A stretch of DNA of 64,000 nt, from positions 1,592,001 to 1,656,000 of the forward strand of contig NZ_CP053562.1 in assembly GCF_002085925.2 (NCBI RefSeq). Reading direction: 5' to 3'. The stretch is from Thioclava electrotropha (GTDB lineage: Bacteria > Pseudomonadota > Alphaproteobacteria > Rhodobacterales > Rhodobacteraceae). The notes below the pieces were generated by a model that made no database searches, was not told the origin of the DNA, and worked only from the letters and a program-made list of their open reading frames with translations. This document shows positions 42,587 to 51,148 of this stretch, in pieces; positions within the stretch are counted from its first letter, which is position 1, and every line of letters begins with the position of its first letter. A program made the position numbers and the translations under genes.

Positions 42587-44335
42587 ATGCTGGGCCGTGT
42601 CGCCATATTGCTGATCTGGATCGCGCTGACGCTCGCCGCCTCTATCGGGGTGTGGCGGGTCTCGGCACGCGAGGGGCTGGCGCGGATCGAAGCGCAGGGG
42701 CAATCCGATCTGCGGCTGGCCTCGGATCGTCTGGTGGCAGCACTTCTGCAATTTCGCGAGGTGGCGGTGCTGGCGGCCGATCATCCCGACGTGGTCGCGC
42801 TGGCGGCGCGTTTCGCCGAAGGCGGGAAGGAGGTCGGCACATGGCGCGATGCGGCGGTGAGCCTGACGCTTCAGCGCCTCGCCGATCATGCGGGCGCGCG
42901 CGATATCTGGCTGATCGCGCCGGGGGGCACGGTGCTCGCAGGTCCGGCGGATAGCCCCGACCGGGTCACGATGAACCGGGCGCTGTCGCGGGCGGCGCAG
43001 GGCGCGACCGGGTCGGAGCATTTCGTGGATCCTGATACGGGCGATCGGCTGTTCGTCTTCGCAGCCCCGGTCTTTGCTTCGGGCGGCAATGTTGCGGGGA
43101 TCGTGCTGCTGCGGCTGAATGCCGAGGATGTCGAGGCCGAGGGGCGCGGCAACCCGGTGCCGGTCTGGTTCACCGATGATAGCGGCGTGAGTTTCCTGAC
43201 CAACCGCACCGATCTGGTGCTGCTGTCCGAACCCGGTGCTCGGCCCGATCCCGCGACCTATCCGGCGGGGTCGCTCGCCGGGGTGCTGCACCTGCGCGAA
43301 CGCAACCTTGCGGGTCATCGTCTGGTGTCGGGAGATGGCTCGCTTTCCGGTCCCGCACTGGACGTCTCGCGCGCCCTGCCGGTGATCGAAATGGAGGGCC
43401 ATGCCCTCGCTGCCGCGGACCCGGTGTTGCGCGCGGCGCGGCTTGCGGCGCTTTCGACCGCGGCCGGGTTTCTGGCCGTGGGGGCGGTGATGTTCGCCCT
43501 GTGGGAGCGCAGACAGGCCCTCTCCGAGGCCAATGCCGCGCTCGAAGTCCGCGTCGCCGAACGCACGGCGGAGCTGTCGACCGCGAACGAGGAGCTGCGC
43601 CGCACGCAGGCGGAACTCGTGCAGGCGGGCAAGCTGTCCGCGCTGGGGCAGATGTCGGCGGGGATCAGTCACGAACTGAACCAGCCGCTGATGGCGATCT
43701 CGTCTTACGCCGAGAATGCCGAACTGCTGCTCGATCGCGGTCGGACCGAAGAAGCGGGCGAGACGCTGGGCAAGATCGGCGCGATGGCGCATCGCATGGC
43801 GCGTATCATCCGCAACCTGCGCGCCTTCGCGCGGCAAGAAAGCGAACCCGCGACCCGCGTCGGGCTGGCTGCGGTGGTGGAGAGCGCGCTGGAGATGCTC
43901 GACGAACGGCTGCGGCGCGCTGGCGTCACCGTGGACTGGCAGCGCCCCGACTTCCCCGCCATCGTGATGGGCGGCGAGGTGCGGCTGAGCCAGGTCGTCA
44001 TCAACCTGATCTCGAACGCGATCGAGGCGATGGAGGGCCAGTCTGAGCGCCGCCTGACGATCCGCATGGCGCGCGCGGATGGCATGATCCGCCTCAGCCT
44101 GCGCGACACCGGGCCGGGCATCGCCGATCCGGACCGCATCTTCGATCCGTTCTACTCGACCAAGGAGGCGGGATCGGCGGAGGGGCTTGGCCTCGGCCTC
44201 TCGATCTCTTACGGGCTGGTGCAAGGGTTCGGCGGCAACCTGCGGGGCGAGAATGTGCCCGGCGGCGGCGCGCGTTTCACCATCGAACTGCGCGAAGCCA
44301 CGGCCCAACCCAAACCGATCGAGGTGGAGACATGA
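42587..44335 (+). CDS. DctB-like sensor histidine kinase of the dctPQM locus
   Basis: The 582-residue kinase has an N-terminal membrane helix (VAILLIWIALTLAASIGVW), a periplasmic sensor region to about 290, a second helix, a coiled coil, the H box SAGISHELNQPLMAISSYAE, an N box (LISNAIEA) and G boxes DTGPGIAD and GLGLGLSISYG. A long open frame reaches 216 bases further upstream across the P450 start; I choose the ATG at 42587 because GGGAGA lies seven bases before it and the first helix follows. The gene overlaps the regulator gene by four bases. Location argues that it senses the dicarboxylate carried by DctPQM. Confidence 0.88.
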   Translation: MLGRVAILLIWIALTLAASIGVWRVSAREGLARIEAQGQSDLRLASDRLVAALLQFREVAVLAADHPDVVALAARFAEGGKEVGTWRDAAVSLTLQRLADHAGARDIWLIAPGGTVLAGPADSPDRVTMNRALSRAAQGATGSEHFVDPDTGDRLFVFAAPVFASGGNVAGIVLLRLNAEDVEAEGRGNPVPVWFTDDSGVSFLTNRTDLVLLSEPGARPDPATYPAGSLAGVLHLRERNLAGHRLVSGDGSLSGPALDVSRALPVIEMEGHALAAADPVLRAARLAALSTAAGFLAVGAVMFALWERRQALSEANAALEVRVAERTAELSTANEELRRTQAELVQAGKLSALGQMSAGISHELNQPLMAISSYAENAELLLDRGRTEEAGETLGKIGAMAHRMARIIRNLRAFARQESEPATRVGLAAVVESALEMLDERLRRAGVTVDWQRPDFPAIVMGGEVRLSQVVINLISNAIEAMEGQSERRLTIRMARADGMIRLSLRDTGPGIADPDRIFDPFYSTKEAGSAEGLGLGLSISYGLVQGFGGNLRGENVPGGGARFTIELREATAQPKPIEVET

Positions 44336-45558
44336 TGCGCCGGGTTCTCTTTGTCGATGACGACCGCGCGGTGCGCGAGGCGCTGGGCCAGACGCTGGAA
44401 CTGGCGGGGCTAAAGCCGACGCTCGCGGGCAGCTATATCGAGGCGAAGGACCATATCTCGACTGAGTTCGAAGGGGTCGTGGTCACCGATATCCGCATGC
44501 CGGGCAAGGACGGGTTCGCGCTGCTGGACCTCGTGCAGAAGGCCGATGCGGAGCTGCCGGTTGTGCTGCTGACCGGGGAGGCGGATGTCCCGATGGCGGT
44601 GCGTGCGATGGCGGCCGGTGCTTTCGATTTTCTCGAAAAGCCCTGCACGGGGAAAGACTTGCTGGCCGTTGTTGAGAAGGCGCTGGAGAACCGTGCGCGG
44701 GTGATGGAGGCGCGCTTCTCGCGGGCTGCGGGCAAGCGCGGCGATGCGGCGGCGCGGATATTGGTCGGTAGCTCTCCGGTGGCGGAGGGCTTGCGCGAAG
44801 CCGCCCGTCGCGCCGCGCGCTCGGGCGCCGAGGTTCTGATCACCGGCGCGCCGGGGGCGGGCAATTCCAAGCTCGCCGAGGTGATTCACCTGCTGTCCAC
44901 CAATGCGCGCCGTCCGTTCGTGAAACTCGCCGCGGCGGGCCTCGATGTGGAGGCGCTGGAGGCGGGCTTCGCACAGGCCGAGGGCGGCACGCTCTATCTC
45001 GACGAGGTGGCCGACCTGCCGCGCCCCGCGCAGTTCGCGCTGATCGAATTGCTGGAGACGCGGCCCGCCACCCGCCTGATCGCGGGCACCTATCGCGACC
45101 TGCCGGGCGAGGCGCGGGCCGGGCGCTTCCACCCCGATCTCTACTGGCGGCTGGAGGCGTTGAAAGTGCGCATCCCGTCGCTGTCGGAGCGCCCCGAGGA
45201 TATTCCCGCGCTGTTTCGCCATTACGTCGCCACCGCCTGCGAACAGGCCAATCTGCGCGCCCCCGAAATCCCGCCCGAGATGACCGCGCAGCTGATGGCG
45301 CGCGACTGGCCGGGCAATGCCCGCGCGCTGATGTCCGAGGCGATGCGCTTCGCGATGGGGCTTGAGGCGGGCGAGCCGCCGGAGGAGCTTGGTCTGTCCG
45401 AGCGCATGGCGGCGGTCGAGAAGTCGCTGCTGGCCGAGGCGCTGACCCGCGCGGGCGGCAATGCGACCGAAGCGGCCTCCGCGCTGAAACTGCCGCGCAA
45501 GACCTTCTACGACAAGCTCGCGCGCCACGGGCTCCGGCCCGAGGAGTATCGGGACTAA
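44332..45558 (+). CDS. DctD-like response regulator with degenerate AAA+ domain
   Basis: The 408-residue protein has an intact receiver (FVDDDRAV, phospho-Asp in VVVTDIRMPGKDG, FLEKP) and a Fis-type HTH at the end (GGNATEAASALKLPRKTFYDK). The AAA+ part is decayed: Walker A reads GAPGAGNSK, with Asn in place of the essential Lys, and no GAFTGA loop exists, though Walker B (GGTLYLDEV) is normal. It should therefore bind DNA but not act as an ATP-driven sigma-54 activator. Two tandem palindromes follow the gene, before dctP. Confidence 0.87.
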   Translation: MMRRVLFVDDDRAVREALGQTLELAGLKPTLAGSYIEAKDHISTEFEGVVVTDIRMPGKDGFALLDLVQKADAELPVVLLTGEADVPMAVRAMAAGAFDFLEKPCTGKDLLAVVEKALENRARVMEARFSRAAGKRGDAAARILVGSSPVAEGLREAARRAARSGAEVLITGAPGAGNSKLAEVIHLLSTNARRPFVKLAAAGLDVEALEAGFAQAEGGTLYLDEVADLPRPAQFALIELLETRPATRLIAGTYRDLPGEARAGRFHPDLYWRLEALKVRIPSLSERPEDIPALFRHYVATACEQANLRAPEIPPEMTAQLMARDWPGNARALMSEAMRFAMGLEAGEPPEELGLSERMAAVEKSLLAEALTRAGGNATEAASALKLPRKTFYDKLARHGLRPEEYRD

Positions 45559-45561
45559 CGG

Positions 45562-45611
45562 CGGGCGAGGATTCGCACTGAGCCGGTTCGATCTGTGCGG
45601 GAATTCGCACA
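45562..45611 (+). promoter_or_regulatory. Tandem palindromic sites upstream of dctP
   Basis: The perfect site is TGTGCG-GGAATT-CGCACA (45594-45611). A weaker copy, CGGGCG-AGGATT-CGCACT, lies at 45562-45579, exactly 32 bp upstream (three turns). Tandem spacing is typical of DctD-type activators. I find no -24/-12 sigma-54 promoter in the 219 bases before dctP; a -10-like GATAAT is at 45664-45669 with a poor -35. Confidence 0.7.
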
Positions 45612-45777
45612 CACCTCCGCGCGTCCTAGTGAAGCGTTCCTCCTAAGATCCTGATTTTGCGCAGATAATGCCTTTTTCACAAGAGTTTCACGAAACAGTT
45701 GATCGCATCTCTCGGCGGCTTTTTGCTGACCCCAATGCCGGGGAGGACCGGCGTGACATGAATTCCGGGAGGACATT

Positions 45778-46788
45778 ATGAAGAAATTTACCGCCGCCGT
45801 TTCGGCGCTCGCTCTCATGGCTTCGGCCTCGGTCGGAATGGCCGATCCGACGGGCTGCGACGAAGGCGAGATGGTCATCAAGTTCAGCCACGTCACCAAC
45901 ACCGACAAGCACCCGAAAGGGATCGCGGCTGCGCTGTTCGCCAAGCGCGTGAACGAAGAGATGGACGGCAAGGCCTGCGTCGAGGTCTACCCGAACTCGA
46001 CCCTTTACAACGATGATCAGGTGCTGGAAGCGATGCTGCAGGGCGACGTGCAGATGGCTGCGCCGAGCCTCTCGAAATTCGAGACCTTCACCAAGAAATA
46101 CCGCATCTTCGATCTGCCCTTCATGTTCAAGAACATGGACGCCGTGGACGAATTCCAGAATTCGGACATCGGTCAGAATATGAAAGAGGCGATGGTGCGT
46201 CGTGGTCTGCTGGGCCTCGATTTCTGGCATAACGGCCTCAAGCAGTTCTCGGCCAACAAGCCGCTGCTCGTGCCGGGCGACGCCAAGGGTCTGAAGTTCC
46301 GCGTGCAGCCCTCCGACGTGCTGATCGCGCAGATGGAAGCGCTCGACGCTTCGCCGCAGCCGATGGCCTTCTCGGAAGTCTATGGCGCGCTGCAGACCGG
46401 CGTTGTCGATGGGCAGGAAAATACCTGGTCGAACATCTACGGCCAGAAGTTCTATGAGGTGCAGGACGGCATCACCGAGACCAACCACGGCCTGCTCGAC
46501 TACATGGTCGTGACCTCGGTCGATTGGTGGGACAGCCTCGACCCGGCGATGCGCGACCAGATCAAGTCGATCCTCGACGGGGTCACCAAAGAGCGTAACG
46601 CCGCGATCAATCAGGTGAACGAAGAGAACCGTCAGGCGATCCTCGACGCCGGTGCGACGATCCGCGAACTGACGCCCGAGCAGCGCCAGCAATGGGTCGA
46701 CGCGATGAAGCCGGTCTGGGACCAGTTCAAGGATGACGTCGGTCAGGAAAACATCGACGCAGCGCAGGCGATCAACGCCAAGCACTGA
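45778..46788 (+). CDS. dctP: TRAP transporter solute-binding protein DctP
   Basis: The 336-residue periplasmic protein has a signal peptide (KKFTAAVSALALMASASVGMA) and the DctP fold, with the family blocks IKFSHVTNTDKHPKG and FSEVYGALQTGVVDGQENTW. It captures C4-dicarboxylates such as malate, succinate or fumarate for DctQM. A strong GGGAGGA site precedes the ATG. Two large hairpins separate it from dctQ. Confidence 0.94.
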   Translation: MKKFTAAVSALALMASASVGMADPTGCDEGEMVIKFSHVTNTDKHPKGIAAALFAKRVNEEMDGKACVEVYPNSTLYNDDQVLEAMLQGDVQMAAPSLSKFETFTKKYRIFDLPFMFKNMDAVDEFQNSDIGQNMKEAMVRRGLLGLDFWHNGLKQFSANKPLLVPGDAKGLKFRVQPSDVLIAQMEALDASPQPMAFSEVYGALQTGVVDGQENTWSNIYGQKFYEVQDGITETNHGLLDYMVVTSVDWWDSLDPAMRDQIKSILDGVTKERNAAINQVNEENRQAILDAGATIRELTPEQRQQWVDAMKPVWDQFKDDVGQENIDAAQAINAKH

Positions 46789-46800
46789 TCCGGAACGGAC

Positions 46801-46868
46801 GGGCGACGGACCCCACCTGTCGCCCGATCTCTCGGCGCGCGCGGCCCCCTACATCACCCGCGCGCGCC
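46801..46868 (+). terminator. Two hairpins between dctP and dctQ
   Basis: The first stem is GGGCGAC/GTCGCCC (46801-46825). The second is a perfect 11-bp GC stem (46834-46844 with 46858-46868) followed by ACTTTTAAC. Together they can partly stop transcription or protect the dctP 3' end, giving more binding protein than membrane subunits. Confidence 0.65.
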
Positions 46869-46902
46869 ACTTTTAACTCTCGACCTCAGACCGGAGTGAG
46901 CC

Positions 46903-47586
46903 ATGAGCCAGCGCTATGAGCCGCGCAACGGGTTTTCGCGGGCGATCCATCATCTGGAGGAGACGCTGATCGCGTTGATCCTCGGCACGATGACCGTGAT
47001 CACCTTCGTCAATGTCGTACTGCGCTATGTCTTCAACTCCTCGCTGATCTGGGGGCTGGAGACGACGTTGATCCTCTTCGCCTGGCTGGTTCTGCTGGGC
47101 ATGAGCTACGCGGTGAAAGTGACCGCGCATCTCGGCGTCGATGCGATCATCAATATGCTGCGCCCCGGGCCGCGCAAGGCCATGAGCCTCGTCGCGGCGG
47201 GCCTGTGCATTCTCTACGCGGTGCTGCTGCTGAAAGGCGCATGGGATTACTGGGCCCCCTTCGCGGGCTTCGATCAGACCTCGGGCCGCTGGTTCCCGAC
47301 GGGCTTTCAGGACACCCGCGACCGCGCCTTCTACGAGACCGATCAGGTGCCGATCGCGCATTGGCTCGCCGTTTGGCTGGGCGACCGGTTCAACATGGGC
47401 GAGGCCTATGACAAGCTGCCGCGCTTCATCCCTTACCTGATCCTGCCGATCGGCGTGACGCTTCTGCTGATCCGCTTCGTGCAGGCGGCAATCGGGGTTG
47501 CCGTGGGCAAGCGTTCGGCGCTGATCGTGAGCCACGAAGCCGAAGACCAAGTGGCCGACGTGGCCCATATCAACAAGGGTGACTGA
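46903..47586 (+). CDS. dctQ: TRAP transporter small permease DctQ
   Basis: The 227-residue inner-membrane protein has the four-helix DctQ topology (ILGTMTVITFVNVVLRY, TTLILFAWLVLLGMSYAVK) with a longer insert at about 115-165. It holds the large permease to the binding protein. It is followed after 3 bases by dctM. Confidence 0.92.
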   Translation: MSQRYEPRNGFSRAIHHLEETLIALILGTMTVITFVNVVLRYVFNSSLIWGLETTLILFAWLVLLGMSYAVKVTAHLGVDAIINMLRPGPRKAMSLVAAGLCILYAVLLLKGAWDYWAPFAGFDQTSGRWFPTGFQDTRDRAFYETDQVPIAHWLAVWLGDRFNMGEAYDKLPRFIPYLILPIGVTLLLIRFVQAAIGVAVGKRSALIVSHEAEDQVADVAHINKGD

Positions 47587-47589
47587 GGC

Positions 47590-48978
47590 ATGGATATCCT
47601 GTTCCTTTTCGTGATGGTGATCGGCTTCATGCTGATCGGCGTGCCGATCGCGGTCTCTCTGGGTCTCGCGTCGACGCTGTTCCTGCTGATCTTCTCGGAC
47701 GCCTCGCTCGCCTCCATCGCGCAGTCGCTCTACGACGCGATGGACAACCACGCGACGCTGCTGGCGATCCCGTTCTTCATCCTCGCCTCGAGCTTCATGT
47801 CGACGGGCGGGGTGGCGCAGCGCATCATCCGCTTCGCCATCGCCGTGGTGGGCCACCTGCCGGGCGGTCTGGCCATCGCGGGCGTTTTCGCCTGTATGCT
47901 GTTCGCCGCGCTTTCGGGCTCGTCGCCCGCGACCGTGGTCGCCATCGGCTCCATCGTCATCGCGGCGATGCGGCAGGTGGGCTACTCGAAGGATTTCGCC
48001 GCCGGTGTGATCTGTAACGCCGGCACGCTCGGCATCCTGATCCCGCCCTCCATCGTGATGGTGGTGTATGCCTCGGCTACCGACGTGTCGGTTGGCCGGA
48101 TGTTCCTCGCGGGCGTCATTCCGGGCCTTCTGGCGGGCGTGATGCTGATGGCCACGATCCTGTTCTTCGCGATCAAGCGCAACCTGCCGAAAGGCGAGTG
48201 GCAGGGCTGGGGCGAGGTCGCCGCAAGCTTCGTCGACGCCTTCTGGGGCCTGATGCTGATCGCGATCATCATGGTCGGCCTCTACGGTATTCCCGGCATC
48301 ACGGGCGGCATCTTCACCCCGACCGAGGCCGCTGCCGTCGCCGCTGTCTATGCGTGGTTCGTCGCGAACTTCATCTATCGCGACATGGGCCCGCTCGATG
48401 AGGGTGAGCAGAAAACCTCGCTTCTGAAGAAGCCGCAGGCAATCTTCACCGCGATCTGGCACAAGGGCACGCGCGATACGCTGTTCGAGGCGGGCAAGCT
48501 GACCATCACGCTGATGTTCATCATCGCCAATGCGCTGATCCTCAAGCACGTGCTGACCGACGAGCAAATCCCGCAGAAGATCACCGAGGCTTTGCTTGGT
48601 GCGGGTCTGGGCAAGATCATGTTCCTCGTGATCGTCAACATCATCCTGCTAATCGGTGGTCAGTTCATGGAGCCCTCGGGCCTGATCCTGATCGTCGCAC
48701 CGCTGGTCTTCCCTATCGCGATCGAGCTGGGCGTCGATCCGATCCATCTCGGCATCATCATGGTGGTGAACATGGAGATCGGGATGATCACGCCACCGGT
48801 CGGCCTGAACCTCTTCGTGACCTCCGGGGTGGCGGGGATGCCGATCATGCGGGTCGTGAAAGCGGCCGCGCCCTTCCTCGCCGTGCTCTTCGTCTTCCTG
48901 ATCCTTGTCACCTATGTGCCATTCCTGTCGACATGGCTGCCGACGATGGCAATGGGGCCGGAGACGGTCGTGAAATAA
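47590..48978 (+). CDS. dctM: TRAP transporter large permease DctM
   Basis: The 462-residue protein is the Na+-driven transport subunit, with about twelve helices. Family motifs include ALSGSSPATVVAIGSI, GTLGILIPPSIVMVVYA and MEIGMITPPVGLNLFV. A cytoplasmic loop with an insert lies near 265-300. It ends 52 bases before a strong hairpin. Confidence 0.94.
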   Translation: MDILFLFVMVIGFMLIGVPIAVSLGLASTLFLLIFSDASLASIAQSLYDAMDNHATLLAIPFFILASSFMSTGGVAQRIIRFAIAVVGHLPGGLAIAGVFACMLFAALSGSSPATVVAIGSIVIAAMRQVGYSKDFAAGVICNAGTLGILIPPSIVMVVYASATDVSVGRMFLAGVIPGLLAGVMLMATILFFAIKRNLPKGEWQGWGEVAASFVDAFWGLMLIAIIMVGLYGIPGITGGIFTPTEAAAVAAVYAWFVANFIYRDMGPLDEGEQKTSLLKKPQAIFTAIWHKGTRDTLFEAGKLTITLMFIIANALILKHVLTDEQIPQKITEALLGAGLGKIMFLVIVNIILLIGGQFMEPSGLILIVAPLVFPIAIELGVDPIHLGIIMVVNMEIGMITPPVGLNLFVTSGVAGMPIMRVVKAAAPFLAVLFVFLILVTYVPFLSTWLPTMAMGPETVVK

Positions 48979-49030
48979 GCCGAGCGGGGCAGGGACCGAA
49001 CCCGGTCTCATGCCCCGCCATTCCAACCTG

Positions 49031-49064
49031 GCGCGCCCGTGGCACCCCCACGCGGCGCGCTTTT
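49031..49064 (+). terminator. Terminator of dctPQM
   Basis: GCGCGCC-CGTGG pairs with CCACG-c-GGCGCGC with one bulged base, and TTTTC follows, 52 bases after the dctM stop. Confidence 0.78.
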
Positions 49065-49080
49065 CTATGGGGGCAGGTCT

Positions 49081-49212
49081 GGGGGGCTCTGCCCCCCGCG
49101 CTGCGCGCCCGCCCCGGGATATTTCCACCAAGGCGAAAACACGGGATATTCTTTCGGATTGGTCGAAATATCTCGGGGTGAATTCGCGAATGCGAAGAGG
49201 GGCAGCGCCCCT
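49081..49212. repeat. Intergenic repeat family A, copy 3 (inverted pair)
   Basis: The order is GGGGGGCTCTGCCCCCC, a variable GC spacer, CCCCGGGATATTT, about 40 bases, AAATATCTCGGGG, a spacer and GGGGCAGCGCCCCT. It takes up most of the 318-base non-coding stretch 48979-49296, whose remainder holds two terminators. Confidence 0.85.
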
Positions 49213-49241
49213 GTTGTCCGCTCGGGACATGGCGCCGGCGC

Positions 49242-49272
49242 AAAATAAAAGGGCGACCCGATCGGCCGCCCC
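49242..49272 (-). terminator. Terminator of the bactofilin gene
   Basis: A GGGCG-A-CC stem with one mismatch (49251-49271) is followed on the minus strand by TTTTATTTT, 25 bases after the bactofilin stop. Confidence 0.75.
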
Positions 49273-49296
49273 TCCTGCTCTGGCTATCGCCTGATT

Positions 49297-49842
49297 TTAT
49301 TTCTGTTCCGACCCCGTCGGCGCCGGTGCTGCGGCGGCGGTCTCGGAGGCCGGGGGCGCGAGTTTTCGCGTGCCCTGACCAGTTTGCAGCGGGTCGTCCT
49401 GACGCTGCACCGAACCTTCGAAATGCGCACCGCTTTCGATGGCGATGGTCTTGTGGATGATGTCGCCTTCGACGCGTGCGGTCGAGGTCAGGCGCACCTT
49501 CAGGCCGCGCACACGGCCCACGACGCGGCCGTTGACCACGACGTCGTCGGCCATGATCTCACCTTTGATCGTGGCGCTTTCGCCGACGGTCAGCAGATGG
49601 GCGCGGATGTCGCCTTCAACGGTGCCTTCGATCTGGATGTCGCCGGTCGTCTTGACGTTGCCGGTGATGGTCAGGTCCGAGGAGAGAACCGAGGGCGCGG
49701 GCTTCGAGCGCGGCGCGGCGCTCGGCGTGTAGTCGCTCGAGCTGGACGTCGGGCGGCTCGGAGCGGTCGAGTTCTCACCGGTTTTGGGCTTGTCGCCGTC
49801 GGCCTTGGGGCCCGGTTCATGGATTTTCGATTTAGAAAACAT
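49297..49842 (-). CDS. Bactofilin (polymer-forming cytoskeletal protein)
   Basis: The 181-residue protein has a disordered Ser/Pro/Lys-rich head (1-50), the bactofilin beta-helix core at about 52-145 (LTITGNVKTTGDIQIEGTVE, GEIMADDVVVNGRVVGRV) and an Ala/Pro-rich tail. Bactofilins form nucleotide-free filaments at the membrane and position cell-wall enzymes. The first 11 bases of its gene lie inside the end of the M23 peptidase gene, so the two are coupled; such pairs are common and shape cells or stalks. Confidence 0.92.
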   Translation of the reverse strand: MFSKSKIHEPGPKADGDKPKTGENSTAPSRPTSSSSDYTPSAAPRSKPAPSVLSSDLTITGNVKTTGDIQIEGTVEGDIRAHLLTVGESATIKGEIMADDVVVNGRVVGRVRGLKVRLTSTARVEGDIIHKTIAIESGAHFEGSVQRQDDPLQTGQGTRKLAPPASETAAAAPAPTGSEQK

Positions 49843-51148
49843 TCTTACCAGCCTTGATGAAGGTCATCGGGTTAATTGGCTTGCCTCCGAGCCGGATCTC
49901 GTAGTGCAGATGCGGTCCCGTGGAGTGTCCGGTATTGCCCATATCAGCAATCCACTCGCCTTGCGACACTTTTTGCCCGACTTTCACGTGGAATTTGTTG
50001 AGGTGGCCGTAGCGGGTGGTGATGCCGAACTCGTGGCGGATCTTGACGATATTGCCGTAGCCCCGCTCGTGCTCGGCGGCGATCACGACGCCATCGGCAG
50101 GGGCATAGACCTTGGTGCCGATCGGGGCGGCCATATCGACGCCCTCATGCATCCGGCCCCAGCGCCAGCCGAAGGGCGACGAGAAGCGGAAATGTGCCTT
50201 CACCGGCATCGAGAAGGGCAGCTTGTCGACGGCGATGCGATACATGTTCATCTCGTCGAGCTTGCGCAGGATGTTCTCGGCGCGCGCGGTGTCGCCATCG
50301 AGATCGGCCGCACCCTTGGTCGAGAGCGAGATCGGCGAGAGCGGCCCGCCGGTCCCCGAATAGCCCCGCTTGATTTCCTTGAGGACGTGATCGGGATCCA
50401 TGCCGGCCTGTTTGAAGACCTTGTCGAGCGGCTCCATCGAGATCTTCACCGCGCCTTCGAGCGTAGTGAAAATCTCGTCGTTGCGCTGTTCGAGGAGACG
50501 CTTCTGCAGGGCGATCTTGTCCATCTGCAGTTGCGCGGTCTTGGCGTCGGCATTTGCGGTGTCGCGTTCTTTCGCGGTCTCGCCGAGCGCGGTGGACAGC
50601 ATATCGACCGTCTTTTCCATGTCCTCGGCGCGGGCGATCGGTGTCGGACCCGCATCGGGGCCGTTGCCCTCGGCTTTTGCCAAGGCGAGCCGGGCCTTGT
50701 CGCGCTCGTCCATAGTGCGGCGCAGGGTGGCCTGGATCACGCCGATCCCGGTTTCCAGCTCGCGCTTGCGCTCTTCCGACGCGAGCAGCGTGGATTGCAT
50801 CTTCGAAACCTGCTCGAGGGCGGTCTGGAAACGGTCCTGTGCGGCAAGGGCTTCGGCGGCGCGGGCGTCGCGCTCTTGCGAGAGCGCGTCGAGGCGGCGC
50901 TCGAAGGCGAGTTTCGCGACCTTGTCGTTCTGTTCGGCCCCGCCGGAGGAAATCCCGTCGATGAAGAGCATCGAGGTCGCGGCCATCGACCACACGAACA
51001 CGCCTGCGCCGATCGCCAGTACACTCGCTTGGGTGAGGGGGCGCAGTCGGACGAACCGCGTGGCGCTGTCTGATTTCAGAAACAGCCGCTGTTCGGGCAG
51101 GATGCGCTCGAGACGGGTGTTCAGGCGGTCGAGAATGCGTCTAGGCAA
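49832..51148 (-). CDS. M23-family peptidoglycan endopeptidase with coiled coil
   Basis: The 438-residue protein has a cytoplasmic N terminus, one membrane helix near 42-64 (ASVLAIGAGVFVWSMAATS), a long periplasmic coiled coil (about 70-235) and a C-terminal LasA/lysostaphin domain with both zinc motifs: MHEGVDMAAP and GPHLHYEI. The domain is thus probably active, cutting peptide cross-links. Membrane anchoring plus the overlapping bactofilin gene suggest that the filament positions it. No gene is seen in the 364 bases between its start and bcp (51149-51512), only GC-rich sequence. Confidence 0.92.
   Translation of the reverse strand: MPRRILDRLNTRLERILPEQRLFLKSDSATRFVRLRPLTQASVLAIGAGVFVWSMAATSMLFIDGISSGGAEQNDKVAKLAFERRLDALSQERDARAAEALAAQDRFQTALEQVSKMQSTLLASEERKRELETGIGVIQATLRRTMDERDKARLALAKAEGNGPDAGPTPIARAEDMEKTVDMLSTALGETAKERDTANADAKTAQLQMDKIALQKRLLEQRNDEIFTTLEGAVKISMEPLDKVFKQAGMDPDHVLKEIKRGYSGTGGPLSPISLSTKGAADLDGDTARAENILRKLDEMNMYRIAVDKLPFSMPVKAHFRFSSPFGWRWGRMHEGVDMAAPIGTKVYAPADGVVIAAEHERGYGNIVKIRHEFGITTRYGHLNKFHVKVGQKVSQGEWIADMGNTGHSTGPHLHYEIRLGGKPINPMTFIKAGKNVF

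Noticed and set aside
41276..44308. 1,010-residue minus-strand frame joining the P450 to sequence opposite the kinase gene
   Set aside because: Only the part from 42466 down is P450; the rest is antisense to a good kinase gene and has no family likeness.
45612..45777. Sigma-54 -24/-12 promoter before dctP
   Set aside because: I looked for TGGC-N8-TGC spacing next to the tandem sites and did not find an acceptable match.
46873..48567. 564-residue minus-strand frame opposite dctQ and dctM
   Set aside because: His/Arg/Asp-rich shadow of membrane-protein codons; dctQM are certain.
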